Below, one piece after another: positions 10,901-17,841 of a DNA stretch of 52,358 nt. This DNA comes from an uncultured Saprospiraceae bacterium (GTDB taxonomy: Bacteria; Bacteroidota; Bacteroidia; Chitinophagales; Saprospiraceae), in contig CALFUK010000003.1 of the NCBI GenBank assembly GCA_937929945.1, positions 1 to 52,358 of the forward strand, read 5' to 3'. The notes beneath the pieces were generated by a model, which was not told where the DNA came from, did not search any database, and worked only from the letters and a program-made list of their open reading frames with translations. Position numbers and translations under genes: made by a program. Each line of letters begins with the position of its first letter. Position 1 is the first letter of the stretch.

Positions 10901-12491
10901 GATCAACGATATATCTTTATCTGGAGGTATAGATTTCACTTTCCCCAGTGGATTAATCTTTATACCACCAGGAGGATTCAAGGTAATTGCTAATGATGCA
11001 GCACAGTTTCAGTCGACCTATGGCTTCAGTGCTGATGGAGAATACACCAGTAACCTGAGCAACTCTGGCGAGACTATCAAAATCGAAGATTTCTTTGGAA
11101 ATGTCATAGATGAAGTCACCTACTCTAGTACTGCACCTTGGGATACTGACGCAGCCGCTGGTCAGTATAGTCTGGCACTAGTCGATCCGACATTAGACAG
11201 ACAATCGCCTGCTAACTGGTCTGCGCAAGATGTGTTAGTGACCCCGCGAGCTGAAAATACCTTTGGTAATGACGTGCTTCCAAATTATTCGGGACTGGTG
11301 ATCAATGAGATCCACTACTACCCTGCTGATAGTATATCGCCTATGAATCAGGTGATCCCAGGTAGTCTTTTTGACTTCATCGAGTTAAAAAATTATGGCT
11401 CATCGGACATCCCGCTTACAGGAGTCCGATTTAGTAATGGGATCAACTATGAATTTGGTGATAATGACGTAATCCCTGCGGGAGGTTTCATTGTTTTGGC
11501 CAAGAATGCATCTTGGTTTGCTAATAAATATGGTGTCAGTCCGTCAGGTATATACACAGATCAATTAGCTAATGCAGGAGAATCCGTAGAGATTCAGGAC
11601 TTCTTTGGCAATACCATAGATGAGGTCAGCTATTCGCCTGCATTTCCGTGGGATGAAGACGTCGTGAACAGTGAGTATAGTCTCGCTCTGATCGATGCGA
11701 GTCTAGTCAATACCAGCTCTGTGAATTGGTCCAATCAGGATGTCCGAGTCAGCCCATTCTCAGATAATAGCTTTGGTCCAGATGCGATATACGACTACGG
11801 TGCTATTGTCATTAATGAGATTCACTATGCTCCAGCCGATAGCATCACCCCTGCTAACCAAGTCATTTCAGGTACTTTCTTCGAATTTATAGAGCTAAAG
11901 AACACCAGTCAGAAAAAGATACCTCTCACTGATATCAGCTTTACCCAAGGGATCAGTTTTGGTTTTGGCCCGACAGACTACATCAGCCCCAATGAAATTA
12001 TCGTCTTAGGTAAAGATCTCAATCAATTCTCAGCTAAATATGGAGCAGCGGCATCCTATGTTTACACAGGCTCATTGAGTGATACAGGAGAGACCATCAC
12101 ACTGACCGATTTCTTTGGTGGCACAGTGGATGTAGTCAGCTACTCCAGCAATTCACCATGGCCAATAGAGCCTGGTCAGAACACAGGTACATCAGCCGCA
12201 TTAAAAGATGCCTCCCTCAATAATAATGCTGGCGCGAACTGGGATAAACAAGATGTGGGTGTGAGTCCATTTTTAGAAAATTCCTTTGGCTGTCCTGACC
12301 AGCTCATAGAGCTGAATACACCGACTTTAGCTAACAGAATCATTCAGGTAGATCAGTTGATCCAAACTAATGGCACTGTCAATAACTCAGCTAATGTGCT
12401 CTACAAAGCTGGTAACTGCATCAGCATGGAGCCCCTCTTCGAGGTAAAGGCAGGTGCCACCTTTGAGGCGAGGATAGAAGCTTGTCAGTAG
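7905..12491 (+). CDS. Giant secreted CotH-kinase / lamin-tail repeat protein 2
   Basis: About 1528 residues from the ATG at 7905; ATGs at 7911 and 7929 also keep the signal peptide (MQQHILRLTGIISICLISLM from 7929), so the exact start is open. An in-frame TTG at 7878 is unlikely because it lies in a terminator hairpin. Order: chitobiase-C-terminal-like domain (~37-100), CotH kinase domain (~125-520; basic PKKSYRLEFKK and the WDVDLG Asp-x-Asp site), a second chitobiase-C-like domain (~535-615; FYTLDGSDPR), then five LTD modules of about 165 residues starting near 628, 798, 968, 1130 and 1300. The C terminus (LYKAGNCISMEPLF... RIEACQ) is the Cys-ending module. It is a diverged paralogue of its upstream neighbour with a different N-terminal half. 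Function unknown beyond a probable cell-surface role. Confidence 0.9.
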   Translation: MIMPVLAAMQQHILRLTGIISICLISLMTQAQIDIAFSVERGFYNSAISVSISSPTDPNASIRYTTNNSKPTTTIGQLYTGPISISSTTSIRAIAYSSNGSSKVTTHSYIFPSDIINQSYMYTYVTTDPTYGPLMEAALTSIPSISLVTNFVNRNDAVDQEVEVSAEMLFPNGKEGFMVHCGLQTWGGSLTNPKKSYRLEFKKQYGTKKLEYDIFDTDDYEDHIYKVPPVKEFDKLLLRSGSQDGLNAEFGNDNLAQYVRNRTIMDAAMELGYPAAHGRYVHVYVNSEYMGQYHLMERPDESFFESYYGDDKDNYEVRRSTTDYWNGDGSIYEALPANINLSSASAIATTNTYIDLDNTANYLMMMSYVSGFDWNIDQNVVSGGNMTTGVTPYQFILWDVDLGVGNGGKWHPSFSGDVDFFSAPTNTGPVPSNLVGNAEFDLIMADKLQCACYDEGILTPSKIDSLYSARIAQIDTSIIAESARWGNYTFTNNGAINVPLWSAANFNAEVNRMKTSYFPQRTASLIQKFKSLNIYPDVDGVSTSLNGGIVPAGTTITLSNTNGAGQIFYTLDGSDPRIFNNGTNPAATVYTGPISLPVGVYDLKARVRHNGVWSAMCPKRFYVGQEYDNLRFNEIHYNPLDSFLANGDTIKGKEFEFVELHNRGTSDVFLTDLVIDKGITAVFDEGDVIPAGGFLVLAEDANNFQLKYGFAPDYVYDGKLDNGGEELTLRSPDLKTIDKVKYDDELPWDPAPDNGAFSLAVIDPFTTNNSPVNWSEQSVFYTPGATNVFNPNVVPNYDGVVINEIHYNPNDSILPNGDTISKKQFEFIEIKNTTGNLIFLTDVEFTEGVQYKFKDNSFIIPFGFITLAKDSMWFHERYGFAPFDEYDGQLSNNIDSVWIQDVFGNFVDSLVYTNGLPWDPVPNNGDYSLALIDADRPNENPINWSEQDVFVTPNAENTFNSNAFRSYDGLIINELHYSPQSGITEEFIEIKNTSNNLMLINDISLSGGIDFTFPSGLIFIPPGGFKVIANDAAQFQSTYGFSADGEYTSNLSNSGETIKIEDFFGNVIDEVTYSSTAPWDTDAAAGQYSLALVDPTLDRQSPANWSAQDVLVTPRAENTFGNDVLPNYSGLVINEIHYYPADSISPMNQVIPGSLFDFIELKNYGSSDIPLTGVRFSNGINYEFGDNDVIPAGGFIVLAKNASWFANKYGVSPSGIYTDQLANAGESVEIQDFFGNTIDEVSYSPAFPWDEDVVNSEYSLALIDASLVNTSSVNWSNQDVRVSPFSDNSFGPDAIYDYGAIVINEIHYAPADSITPANQVISGTFFEFIELKNTSQKKIPLTDISFTQGISFGFGPTDYISPNEIIVLGKDLNQFSAKYGAAASYVYTGSLSDTGETITLTDFFGGTVDVVSYSSNSPWPIEPGQNTGTSAALKDASLNNNAGANWDKQDVGVSPFLENSFGCPDQLIELNTPTLANRIIQVDQLIQTNGTVNNSANVLYKAGNCISMEPLFEVKAGATFEARIEACQ

Positions 12492-12526
12492 ACATTTAAT
12501 TCATAGATTTCGGAACGAGCTGCATG

Positions 12527-12545
12527 TTGAGAAGATGATTCTCAA
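12527..12545. terminator. Weak hairpin between convergent genes
   Basis: TTGAGAA, loop GATGA, TTCTCAA form a 7-bp stem in the 77-bp gap between the convergent giant gene and the esterase gene. There is no clear T tract, so a terminator role is only suggested. Confidence 0.3.
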
Positions 12546-12568
12546 TTAGTATCAGGTTATAACTCAGT

Positions 12569-13519
12569 TTATTTACGAAACTCTTCTATAATAAATTGAA
12601 GAATTATTTCTTTCCACATTTTGTAATCGTGCCCTCCGATGAATTCTTCATAAAATACTTCAGCACCTAACTCGCTTAATCTTTGCTTTAACTGAAGATT
12701 CTTGTATTCTAGTTCTTCATGAGTTCCAGAATAGATATGAAAGATTGGATATTTTACATTTGTATCATTAATAATCGTTGATGGAAAGTACGCAACTCCC
12801 GATAGTGCTAAGATTTTATTTGCCCATTTTGGCTTGTTCGCTCCTAGGAAATTACAATAGTCAGCTCCATTAGAAAAGCCAATCAGGTATCTTGAGGTCA
12901 AGCTGTTATCTTCTTCAATGGCATTTGGGACTTCTTCAGTAAAGAATTTTAAGTGATTCTCAAATCGCCTAATCGTTTTCTCATTTCTTATGTACTCTTG
13001 AGATCGATACTCATAATCCGAGTGAATGCCAATTAATCTGACAGGTTGAATTTCGTCGCACATGATTAGTGGATGAATTTCTCTAGCAATGTCATCTACA
13101 ATTGAACCATCAGTCAGATATATTATTTTTCTGGTTTCAATGTTAGAGGGAATATAAGTAGTTATATGTCTTTTTTGACCAAGACTCTCGCTGAAAATAT
13201 CAATAGTTCGTAACTGCCCATCTAAATTGTTCTCTTTTGAAACATGATTCATCTTTTTTCGGACTATTTTATCATCTTCAGTTATGGGTCTAATCTTAGC
13301 TAAAACCACATCCCCATTTGAATCAATATAGTCATCAAATGCTATTTCATGGTAGTTCAATTTTTGAACTGAATCTATAGATATCGTGTCGTTGTTCATC
13401 ACATAGGTCACTCTGTTAACATCTGGCCAATTTTGAGATTTCGCTCTTTCTATTAATTCATCTGATGATAGTTTTCTTAAGCCATGATATTTCGAATTGT
13501 TCATTTCACATGAAGTCAC
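12569..13519 (-). CDS. Esterase-like lipoprotein (alpha/beta hydrolase), start damaged
   Basis: The open frame from a GTG at 13519 has 316 residues. The C-terminal ~200 residues resemble the esterase D / enterochelin-esterase group: nucleophile elbow GFSNG, an acidic residue in the GTHEELEYKN region and a late His in GGHDYKMWK, a plausible Ser-Asp-His triad. The frame stays open upstream of the GTG and encodes a lipoprotein signal (hydrophobic STIALL, then lipobox VTSC with the Cys four residues into the GTG version), but has no ATG, GTG or TTG there. An ATG at 13584-13586 would give a full signal peptide if the A8 run at 13563-13570 were one base shorter. So this is a frameshifted, slippage-dependent or mis-sequenced lipoprotein gene. 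Substrate unknown. Confidence 0.72.
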   Translation of the reverse strand: MTSCEMNNSKYHGLRKLSSDELIERAKSQNWPDVNRVTYVMNNDTISIDSVQKLNYHEIAFDDYIDSNGDVVLAKIRPITEDDKIVRKKMNHVSKENNLDGQLRTIDIFSESLGQKRHITTYIPSNIETRKIIYLTDGSIVDDIAREIHPLIMCDEIQPVRLIGIHSDYEYRSQEYIRNEKTIRRFENHLKFFTEEVPNAIEEDNSLTSRYLIGFSNGADYCNFLGANKPKWANKILALSGVAYFPSTIINDTNVKYPIFHIYSGTHEELEYKNLQLKQRLSELGAEVFYEEFIGGHDYKMWKEIILQFIIEEFRK

Positions 13520-13617
13520 AAGTAAAGCAATTGTTGATATCTTTAAAACTGTCTTAATTTTCTTTTTTTTCTATTTTTGAATACATATAACTCACTACTC
13601 TACTTACTGATCCTATA

Positions 13618-14415
13618 CTATTCTTTGACATCTATACTTCCTGAAAAAACCTTCGTAGCTGGTCCACAAAGCCAAACGCGCTTATAAGTCCCGTCTGTCT
13701 CTCGGCTGAACTTCACACTCAGACCTCCCCCTTTAGACACAATGGATACCTCCCGTGTATCAGCTAAGCGCGGATAATATAGACTAGCTGCTATAGCGGA
13801 GGCTGTGACTCCAGTACCACAAGAGTATGTCTCATCTTCCACTCCTCTTTCGTAAGTCTTCACATGAAGCGTATCTCCGATGAGAGAGGCTACATTTACA
13901 TTTATACCTTGCTCTGCATACCGCTCAGCGTAACGGATGGACTTCCCAAAAGATACGATATCTAAAGCTTCATAATCTTCTACAAAAACGACATAGTGTG
14001 GTGACCCCGTATCAATAACAAAAGCATCTCCATCTCGATCTATCGCAGTGACATCCTTCATCTCTAACTCTACGTATGGCCCCTCTGTGATGCGCACCTT
14101 ATGGATGCCATCTATGGCTTGGAATATGGACTCCGCATCACAGACTCCTTCCTGATAAGCAAAAGCAGAAAGACATCTTCCACCATTGCCACACATGGTG
14201 CTTTCACGGCCATCAGCATTATAGTAGCTCATCAAGAAGTCAGTGCCTTCATCTTGAGTCAAAATCATCAGACCATCGGCTCCGATCCCAAAGTGGCGAT
14301 CACACAACCTCGCTATTTGATCTCTATGAAGCTCCAGCGCATGGGGCTGCTTGATCCCGTTGATGATGATGAAGTCATTCCCGGTGCCTTGATACTTATC
14401 AAAATTAATGATCAT
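13618..14415 (-). CDS. dapF: Diaminopimelate epimerase
   Basis: 265 residues. It interconverts LL- and meso-2,6-diaminopimelate, supplying meso-DAP for lysine and peptidoglycan, in the cytoplasm without a cofactor. Both catalytic-cysteine signatures are present: MCGNGGRC (first half) and SCGTGVTAS (second half). The N terminus INFDKYQGTGNDFIII is typical. The ATG at 14415 is preceded by a leader element of the family described at 14420-14517, whose own ATGAAA begins a six-codon ORF that stops across the dapF start, so translational coupling is possible. The next upstream gene is 121 bp away. Confidence 0.97.
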   Translation of the reverse strand: MIINFDKYQGTGNDFIIINGIKQPHALELHRDQIARLCDRHFGIGADGLMILTQDEGTDFLMSYYNADGRESTMCGNGGRCLSAFAYQEGVCDAESIFQAIDGIHKVRITEGPYVELEMKDVTAIDRDGDAFVIDTGSPHYVVFVEDYEALDIVSFGKSIRYAERYAEQGINVNVASLIGDTLHVKTYERGVEDETYSCGTGVTASAIAASLYYPRLADTREVSIVSKGGGLSVKFSRETDGTYKRVWLCGPATKVFSGSIDVKE

Positions 14416-14419
14416 GTCT

Positions 14420-14517
14420 TTTCATGTTTTTAAAAATTTTGTCATGCTACGCCAATCAATATAAAACGAAGTTTAAATCATCCACATAGCGGCCGTCATT
14501 ATCAACCTTATAGACGA
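14420..14517 (-). repeat. Leader repeat element upstream of dapF
   Basis: Read on the minus strand, it matches the elements at 25806-25893 and 34039-34129: CGTCTAT, then GTGGATGATT, AACTTCGTTTTAT, TGATTGG, then A/T-rich sequence ending in ATGAAA (ATG at 14423-14425). Here that ATG opens a short ORF (Met-Lys-Arg-His-Asp-His-stop) overlapping the dapF start. It is the most diverged of the copies in its hairpin arms. Confidence 0.6.
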
Positions 14518-14536
14518 CTCATTTTAACACTCATTG

Positions 14537-14875
14537 TCATAAGAGTGCTTGGACATTTTCTGGTGGTCGGCCTATGATAGCCTGATCATCTTTGATCACT
14601 ATGGGGCGCTCGATGAGCTTAGGATGATCTATCATGGCCTGTATCCACTCCGACTCACTCAGTGTCTTTCCTTTGTACTCCTGCTTGTAGACGGCCTCGC
14701 CTTTTCTGATTAAGGATTCTGCATCGATATCCAGCATTTTTAAAATGGCTTTAAGCTCCTTTTTTGTAGGTACGTCATCGAGATAGAGGACGATCTGAGG
14801 CTCTATCCCTGCAGACTCTATCAGTGCTAAGGTTTCTCGGCTCTTCCTGCATCTCGGATTATGATATATTTTCAT
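14537..14875 (-). CDS. ArsC/Spx/MgsR-type glutaredoxin-fold protein
   Basis: 112 residues from the ATG at 14875, which gives the family N terminus MKIYHNPRCRKSRETLALI; an ATG four codons upstream (14887) only adds Met-Ile-Lys-Ala. It has the single active-site Cys (HNPRC) and the family C-terminal pattern (IERPIVIKDDQAIIGRPPE). Known members are glutaredoxin-coupled arsenate reductases, or YffB/Spx-like proteins of other function. There is no ars operon around it, so arsenate reduction is not supported by context. It may be co-transcribed with dapF downstream (121-bp gap holding a leader repeat). Confidence 0.85.
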   Translation of the reverse strand: MKIYHNPRCRKSRETLALIESAGIEPQIVLYLDDVPTKKELKAILKMLDIDAESLIRKGEAVYKQEYKGKTLSESEWIQAMIDHPKLIERPIVIKDDQAIIGRPPENVQALL

Positions 14876-15104
14876 TGCTTTAATCATTTTAATCTCGTAA
14901 AAGTAATTATTCTTAATCTGAGGTAGGGAGGCTGCAGCGAATCTTGTTGATCTTATGCCAAGTCGGAGACTTTAGCTGCTAATTATTCAATCTCTTCGCC
15001 ATTGCTGTAGTAATAGTCATCTTTTGACTGTAATTTAGAGCTTAACTAATACTGTCGGCAAGAAGAGCTCACGAGGCCTTCACGATCTATAAAGAATAAT
15101 ATTT

Positions 15105-17615
15105 ATGATCAAACTATATACATCAATACTACTGCTAAATCTCTTTTTACTCACTCACAGTCAGGCACAGCAGAATGTGGAGTTAGTCTCTCAGCTCGAT
15201 CCCAGCGCAGAGTGCAATGACATCTGGGCATACACGGATCAAGATGGAATAGAATATGCCGTACTTGGCACCTTTGTCTCAACTAAAATCATCAGTCTGG
15301 CTGACCCCACTAATCCAGTGGAGATAGCTGATATTCCTGGCGCCAACTCCACTTGGAGAGATATGAAGTCATTTGGTCATTTCATCTATGTCGTCGCTGA
15401 TCAAGGCCAAGACGGCCTGCTCATCATAGACATGAGTCAAGCTCCTGAGCAAGTGAGCCATAGCTTCTACAAGCCATCAGTAGAGGATACCGAGGTACTG
15501 CTCAGAGAAGATAGCTTAGTCGTCGACACCATCATCATGAATCAGGATACCTCCTTCGATACCACCACAGTGGTCGTGACTCGGGACACGATCCTCAGCA
15601 ACCCCCTGGTCACTTGTCATAACCTTTACATTGATGAGGGAGGATTCATATACCTGTCAGGATGCAATGGAGGCTGTGGCTCAGCAGTCTCTGGAGCCAT
15701 TATATTAGATGCTAATGTAAGCCCAACAGAACCTCCAATCGTCGGCATTGAGAATGTGACTTACTCCCACGATTTATTCGTGCTGGATGATAAAATGTAC
15801 GCCTCCCAGATCGTCTGCGGATTCGGTAATCTCGGCATCTATGACGTCAGCGACAAGGCTAATCCGACCCTGATCGCTCAGCAGCCCACGGCTTTCAGGT
15901 TCACGCATAACTCTTGGACCAATGATGATGGCTCGATCGTCTTCACCACTGATGAGCGTGGTAATGCTTTTGTCGAGGCCTTTGACATCAGTGATCTCAA
16001 TGACATCAAGCTAACGGATCAGTTCAGACCCACAGCCACTGAAGGCTTAGGTGTCATCCCGCACAATGTCCACTATAAAGATGGCTTTTTGTACATCTCC
16101 TACTATACTGATGGATTGATCATCGTAGATGCCCAGAAGCCTGATAACCTCATCCAAGTCGGCCAATATGATACCTGGCTCGGAAGAGATGGAGGATTCA
16201 ATGGAGCCTGGGGTGCGACACCTTTCTTAGAGTCAGGCTTGGTGCTGGTCAGCGATATATCTTCGGGTCTGTATGTGCTGCAGCCTAACATACAGCGAGC
16301 CTGCTATGTGGAAGGAGCCGTCACGGATGAGGAGACGACGAGTCCTATCAATGGAGTCTCTATAAAAATCATTTCTGATGATCCTAATGGGGTCAGCTCA
16401 GATGCGAGTGGTGACTACCAGACGGGGCAAGCCTCGAGCGGATCATATACCGTGAGATTTCTCCATCCAGACTATATCCCGCTAGACACCGTCATCACTT
16501 TAGATAATGGCTTGGTATCAGAGCTGAATGTGGCAATGAGAAAGTTACAGCCTGCTCTCGTCAACGGTATTTCACTACTAGCGATAGATGGCACTGCTTT
16601 AGGACAGGTGACAATACGACTCGAAAATGAACTAACGAGCCAAGAATTAATCACTGATGCACAGGGAATACTCGAAAATAGCAGCATCAATGAAGGCACT
16701 TATCGGCTGATCGCAGGGAAATGGGGCTATCAATATGCCGTCATCGACGACTTTATCATTGATGGTGACACACAAATAGAAGTAAGTCTGGAAGAAGGTT
16801 ATCAAGATGACTTTGCGCTGGATTATAACTGGACGGTGTCATCTACAGCGTTCTCAGGAGATTGGACCAGAGCTGTGCCTGTGGGTACATCTCTAGAAGG
16901 TAAAGCCTCTAATGTCGATGCTGACCTCCCCGATGACGTAGGCGCACTATGTTATATCACGGGCAATGTAGGAGGCTCCGTAGGTGCAGATGATGTGGAT
17001 GATGGGGAGGTACTCCTGACCTCTCCTGTGGCCGCACTCAGCAGCTATGCTGATCCAGAGCTGAGCTACCATTTATGGTACTTCAATGATGGCGGTATGG
17101 CAGACAGTCCGCTGAATGATTCGATGACCGTACTCGTGACGAATCAAGTCGACACTGTAGTTATAGAAGTCATCGACACGGACAGCAGAGAGCCTGGCTT
17201 CTGGAGAAACGCATCCACATTCAAGCTAAATGAGCTACTCGAAGTCAATGACCAAATGCAAGTGCTCTTCAAAATAGGAGACTATGGAGATGGCCATATC
17301 GTCGAAGGTGGTGTGGATGGATTCAAGATCATTGATGCTAACATCAGCAGTGTAGAAGATGGAATCTCGTCCGAACTAAACTTCATTTTTCCAAATCCCA
17401 CGACTGACATCATCAACCTTGATGCGGCACTCCTTAATCAGGCGTCTGACTGGCATCTCGAGGTCATCAATGTCACAGGACAGGTCATCATGCAATATCA
17501 GCAACTAGATACCCCTGCTGTCTCTATGAATAAAATACCTGATGGAAGTTATTTTGTTAAGCTCCGCTCAGAAAGTTTGGGTCAGGTATATATGACTAAA
17601 CTGGTGAAGCTGTAG
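15105..17615 (+). CDS. Choice-of-anchor B family protein with T9SS type A sorting domain
   Basis: 836 residues. Signal peptide at the start (IKLYTSILLLNLFLLTHSQA). Residues ~25-400 are a beta-propeller-like LVIVD-repeat domain (LLIIDMSQAPEQ, GIYDVSDKANPT, GLIIVDAQKPDN) of the choice-of-anchor B family. Then come a carboxypeptidase-regulatory-like domain (~402-470), a second similar one, and a jelly-roll-like segment. The last ~75 residues (FPNPTTDIINL ... GSYFVKLRSE) are a type A T9SS C-terminal domain, so it should be exported across the outer membrane and attached to the surface. Biological role not known. It stands alone between a 230-bp spacer and a repeat-bearing gap. Confidence 0.9.
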   Translation: MIKLYTSILLLNLFLLTHSQAQQNVELVSQLDPSAECNDIWAYTDQDGIEYAVLGTFVSTKIISLADPTNPVEIADIPGANSTWRDMKSFGHFIYVVADQGQDGLLIIDMSQAPEQVSHSFYKPSVEDTEVLLREDSLVVDTIIMNQDTSFDTTTVVVTRDTILSNPLVTCHNLYIDEGGFIYLSGCNGGCGSAVSGAIILDANVSPTEPPIVGIENVTYSHDLFVLDDKMYASQIVCGFGNLGIYDVSDKANPTLIAQQPTAFRFTHNSWTNDDGSIVFTTDERGNAFVEAFDISDLNDIKLTDQFRPTATEGLGVIPHNVHYKDGFLYISYYTDGLIIVDAQKPDNLIQVGQYDTWLGRDGGFNGAWGATPFLESGLVLVSDISSGLYVLQPNIQRACYVEGAVTDEETTSPINGVSIKIISDDPNGVSSDASGDYQTGQASSGSYTVRFLHPDYIPLDTVITLDNGLVSELNVAMRKLQPALVNGISLLAIDGTALGQVTIRLENELTSQELITDAQGILENSSINEGTYRLIAGKWGYQYAVIDDFIIDGDTQIEVSLEEGYQDDFALDYNWTVSSTAFSGDWTRAVPVGTSLEGKASNVDADLPDDVGALCYITGNVGGSVGADDVDDGEVLLTSPVAALSSYADPELSYHLWYFNDGGMADSPLNDSMTVLVTNQVDTVVIEVIDTDSREPGFWRNASTFKLNELLEVNDQMQVLFKIGDYGDGHIVEGGVDGFKIIDANISSVEDGISSELNFIFPNPTTDIINLDAALLNQASDWHLEVINVTGQVIMQYQQLDTPAVSMNKIPDGSYFVKLRSESLGQVYMTKLVKL

Positions 17616-17731
17616 GGATAAATGGCTGAGAATTACGTTCTATGATTGAGGGCTGAGTTCAGAAAGATTAGTGATACGAATTAGTAGAGTATAGTAAAGA
17701 GATGTTTATTATGACTTCGTATAAATGCGCA

Positions 17732-17830
17732 GTTATCCTGTATTTATTTCAGAATCTAATAAACACTATTATCCTGAATCTATCTTTGGATCTCAAAAGC
17801 ACTGTCATCCTAAATATATTTCAGGATCCT
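17732..17830. repeat. Three degenerate TCATCCTGAA...TTTCAGGATCT-type repeats
   Basis: Three copies near 17732-17757, 17768-17793 and 17804-17830 follow the pattern [GA]T[TC]ATCCT[GA]-A/T-rich-TTTC-A-G-[GA]-ATCT. Each is an imperfect inverted repeat (ATCCTGAA against TTCAGGAT in the consensus). This is the repeat whose translations give the often-seen spurious NLFQDP-like peptides. It lies between the ends of convergent genes. Copies are already diverged from one another. Confidence 0.65.
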
Positions 17831-17841
17831 CGCACCCCTAC

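Noticed and set aside
14537-14875. Arsenic resistance operon
   Set aside because: The ArsC-like protein here and the LMW-phosphatase-like protein at 41649 are far apart and no arsB/arsR-like gene is nearby.
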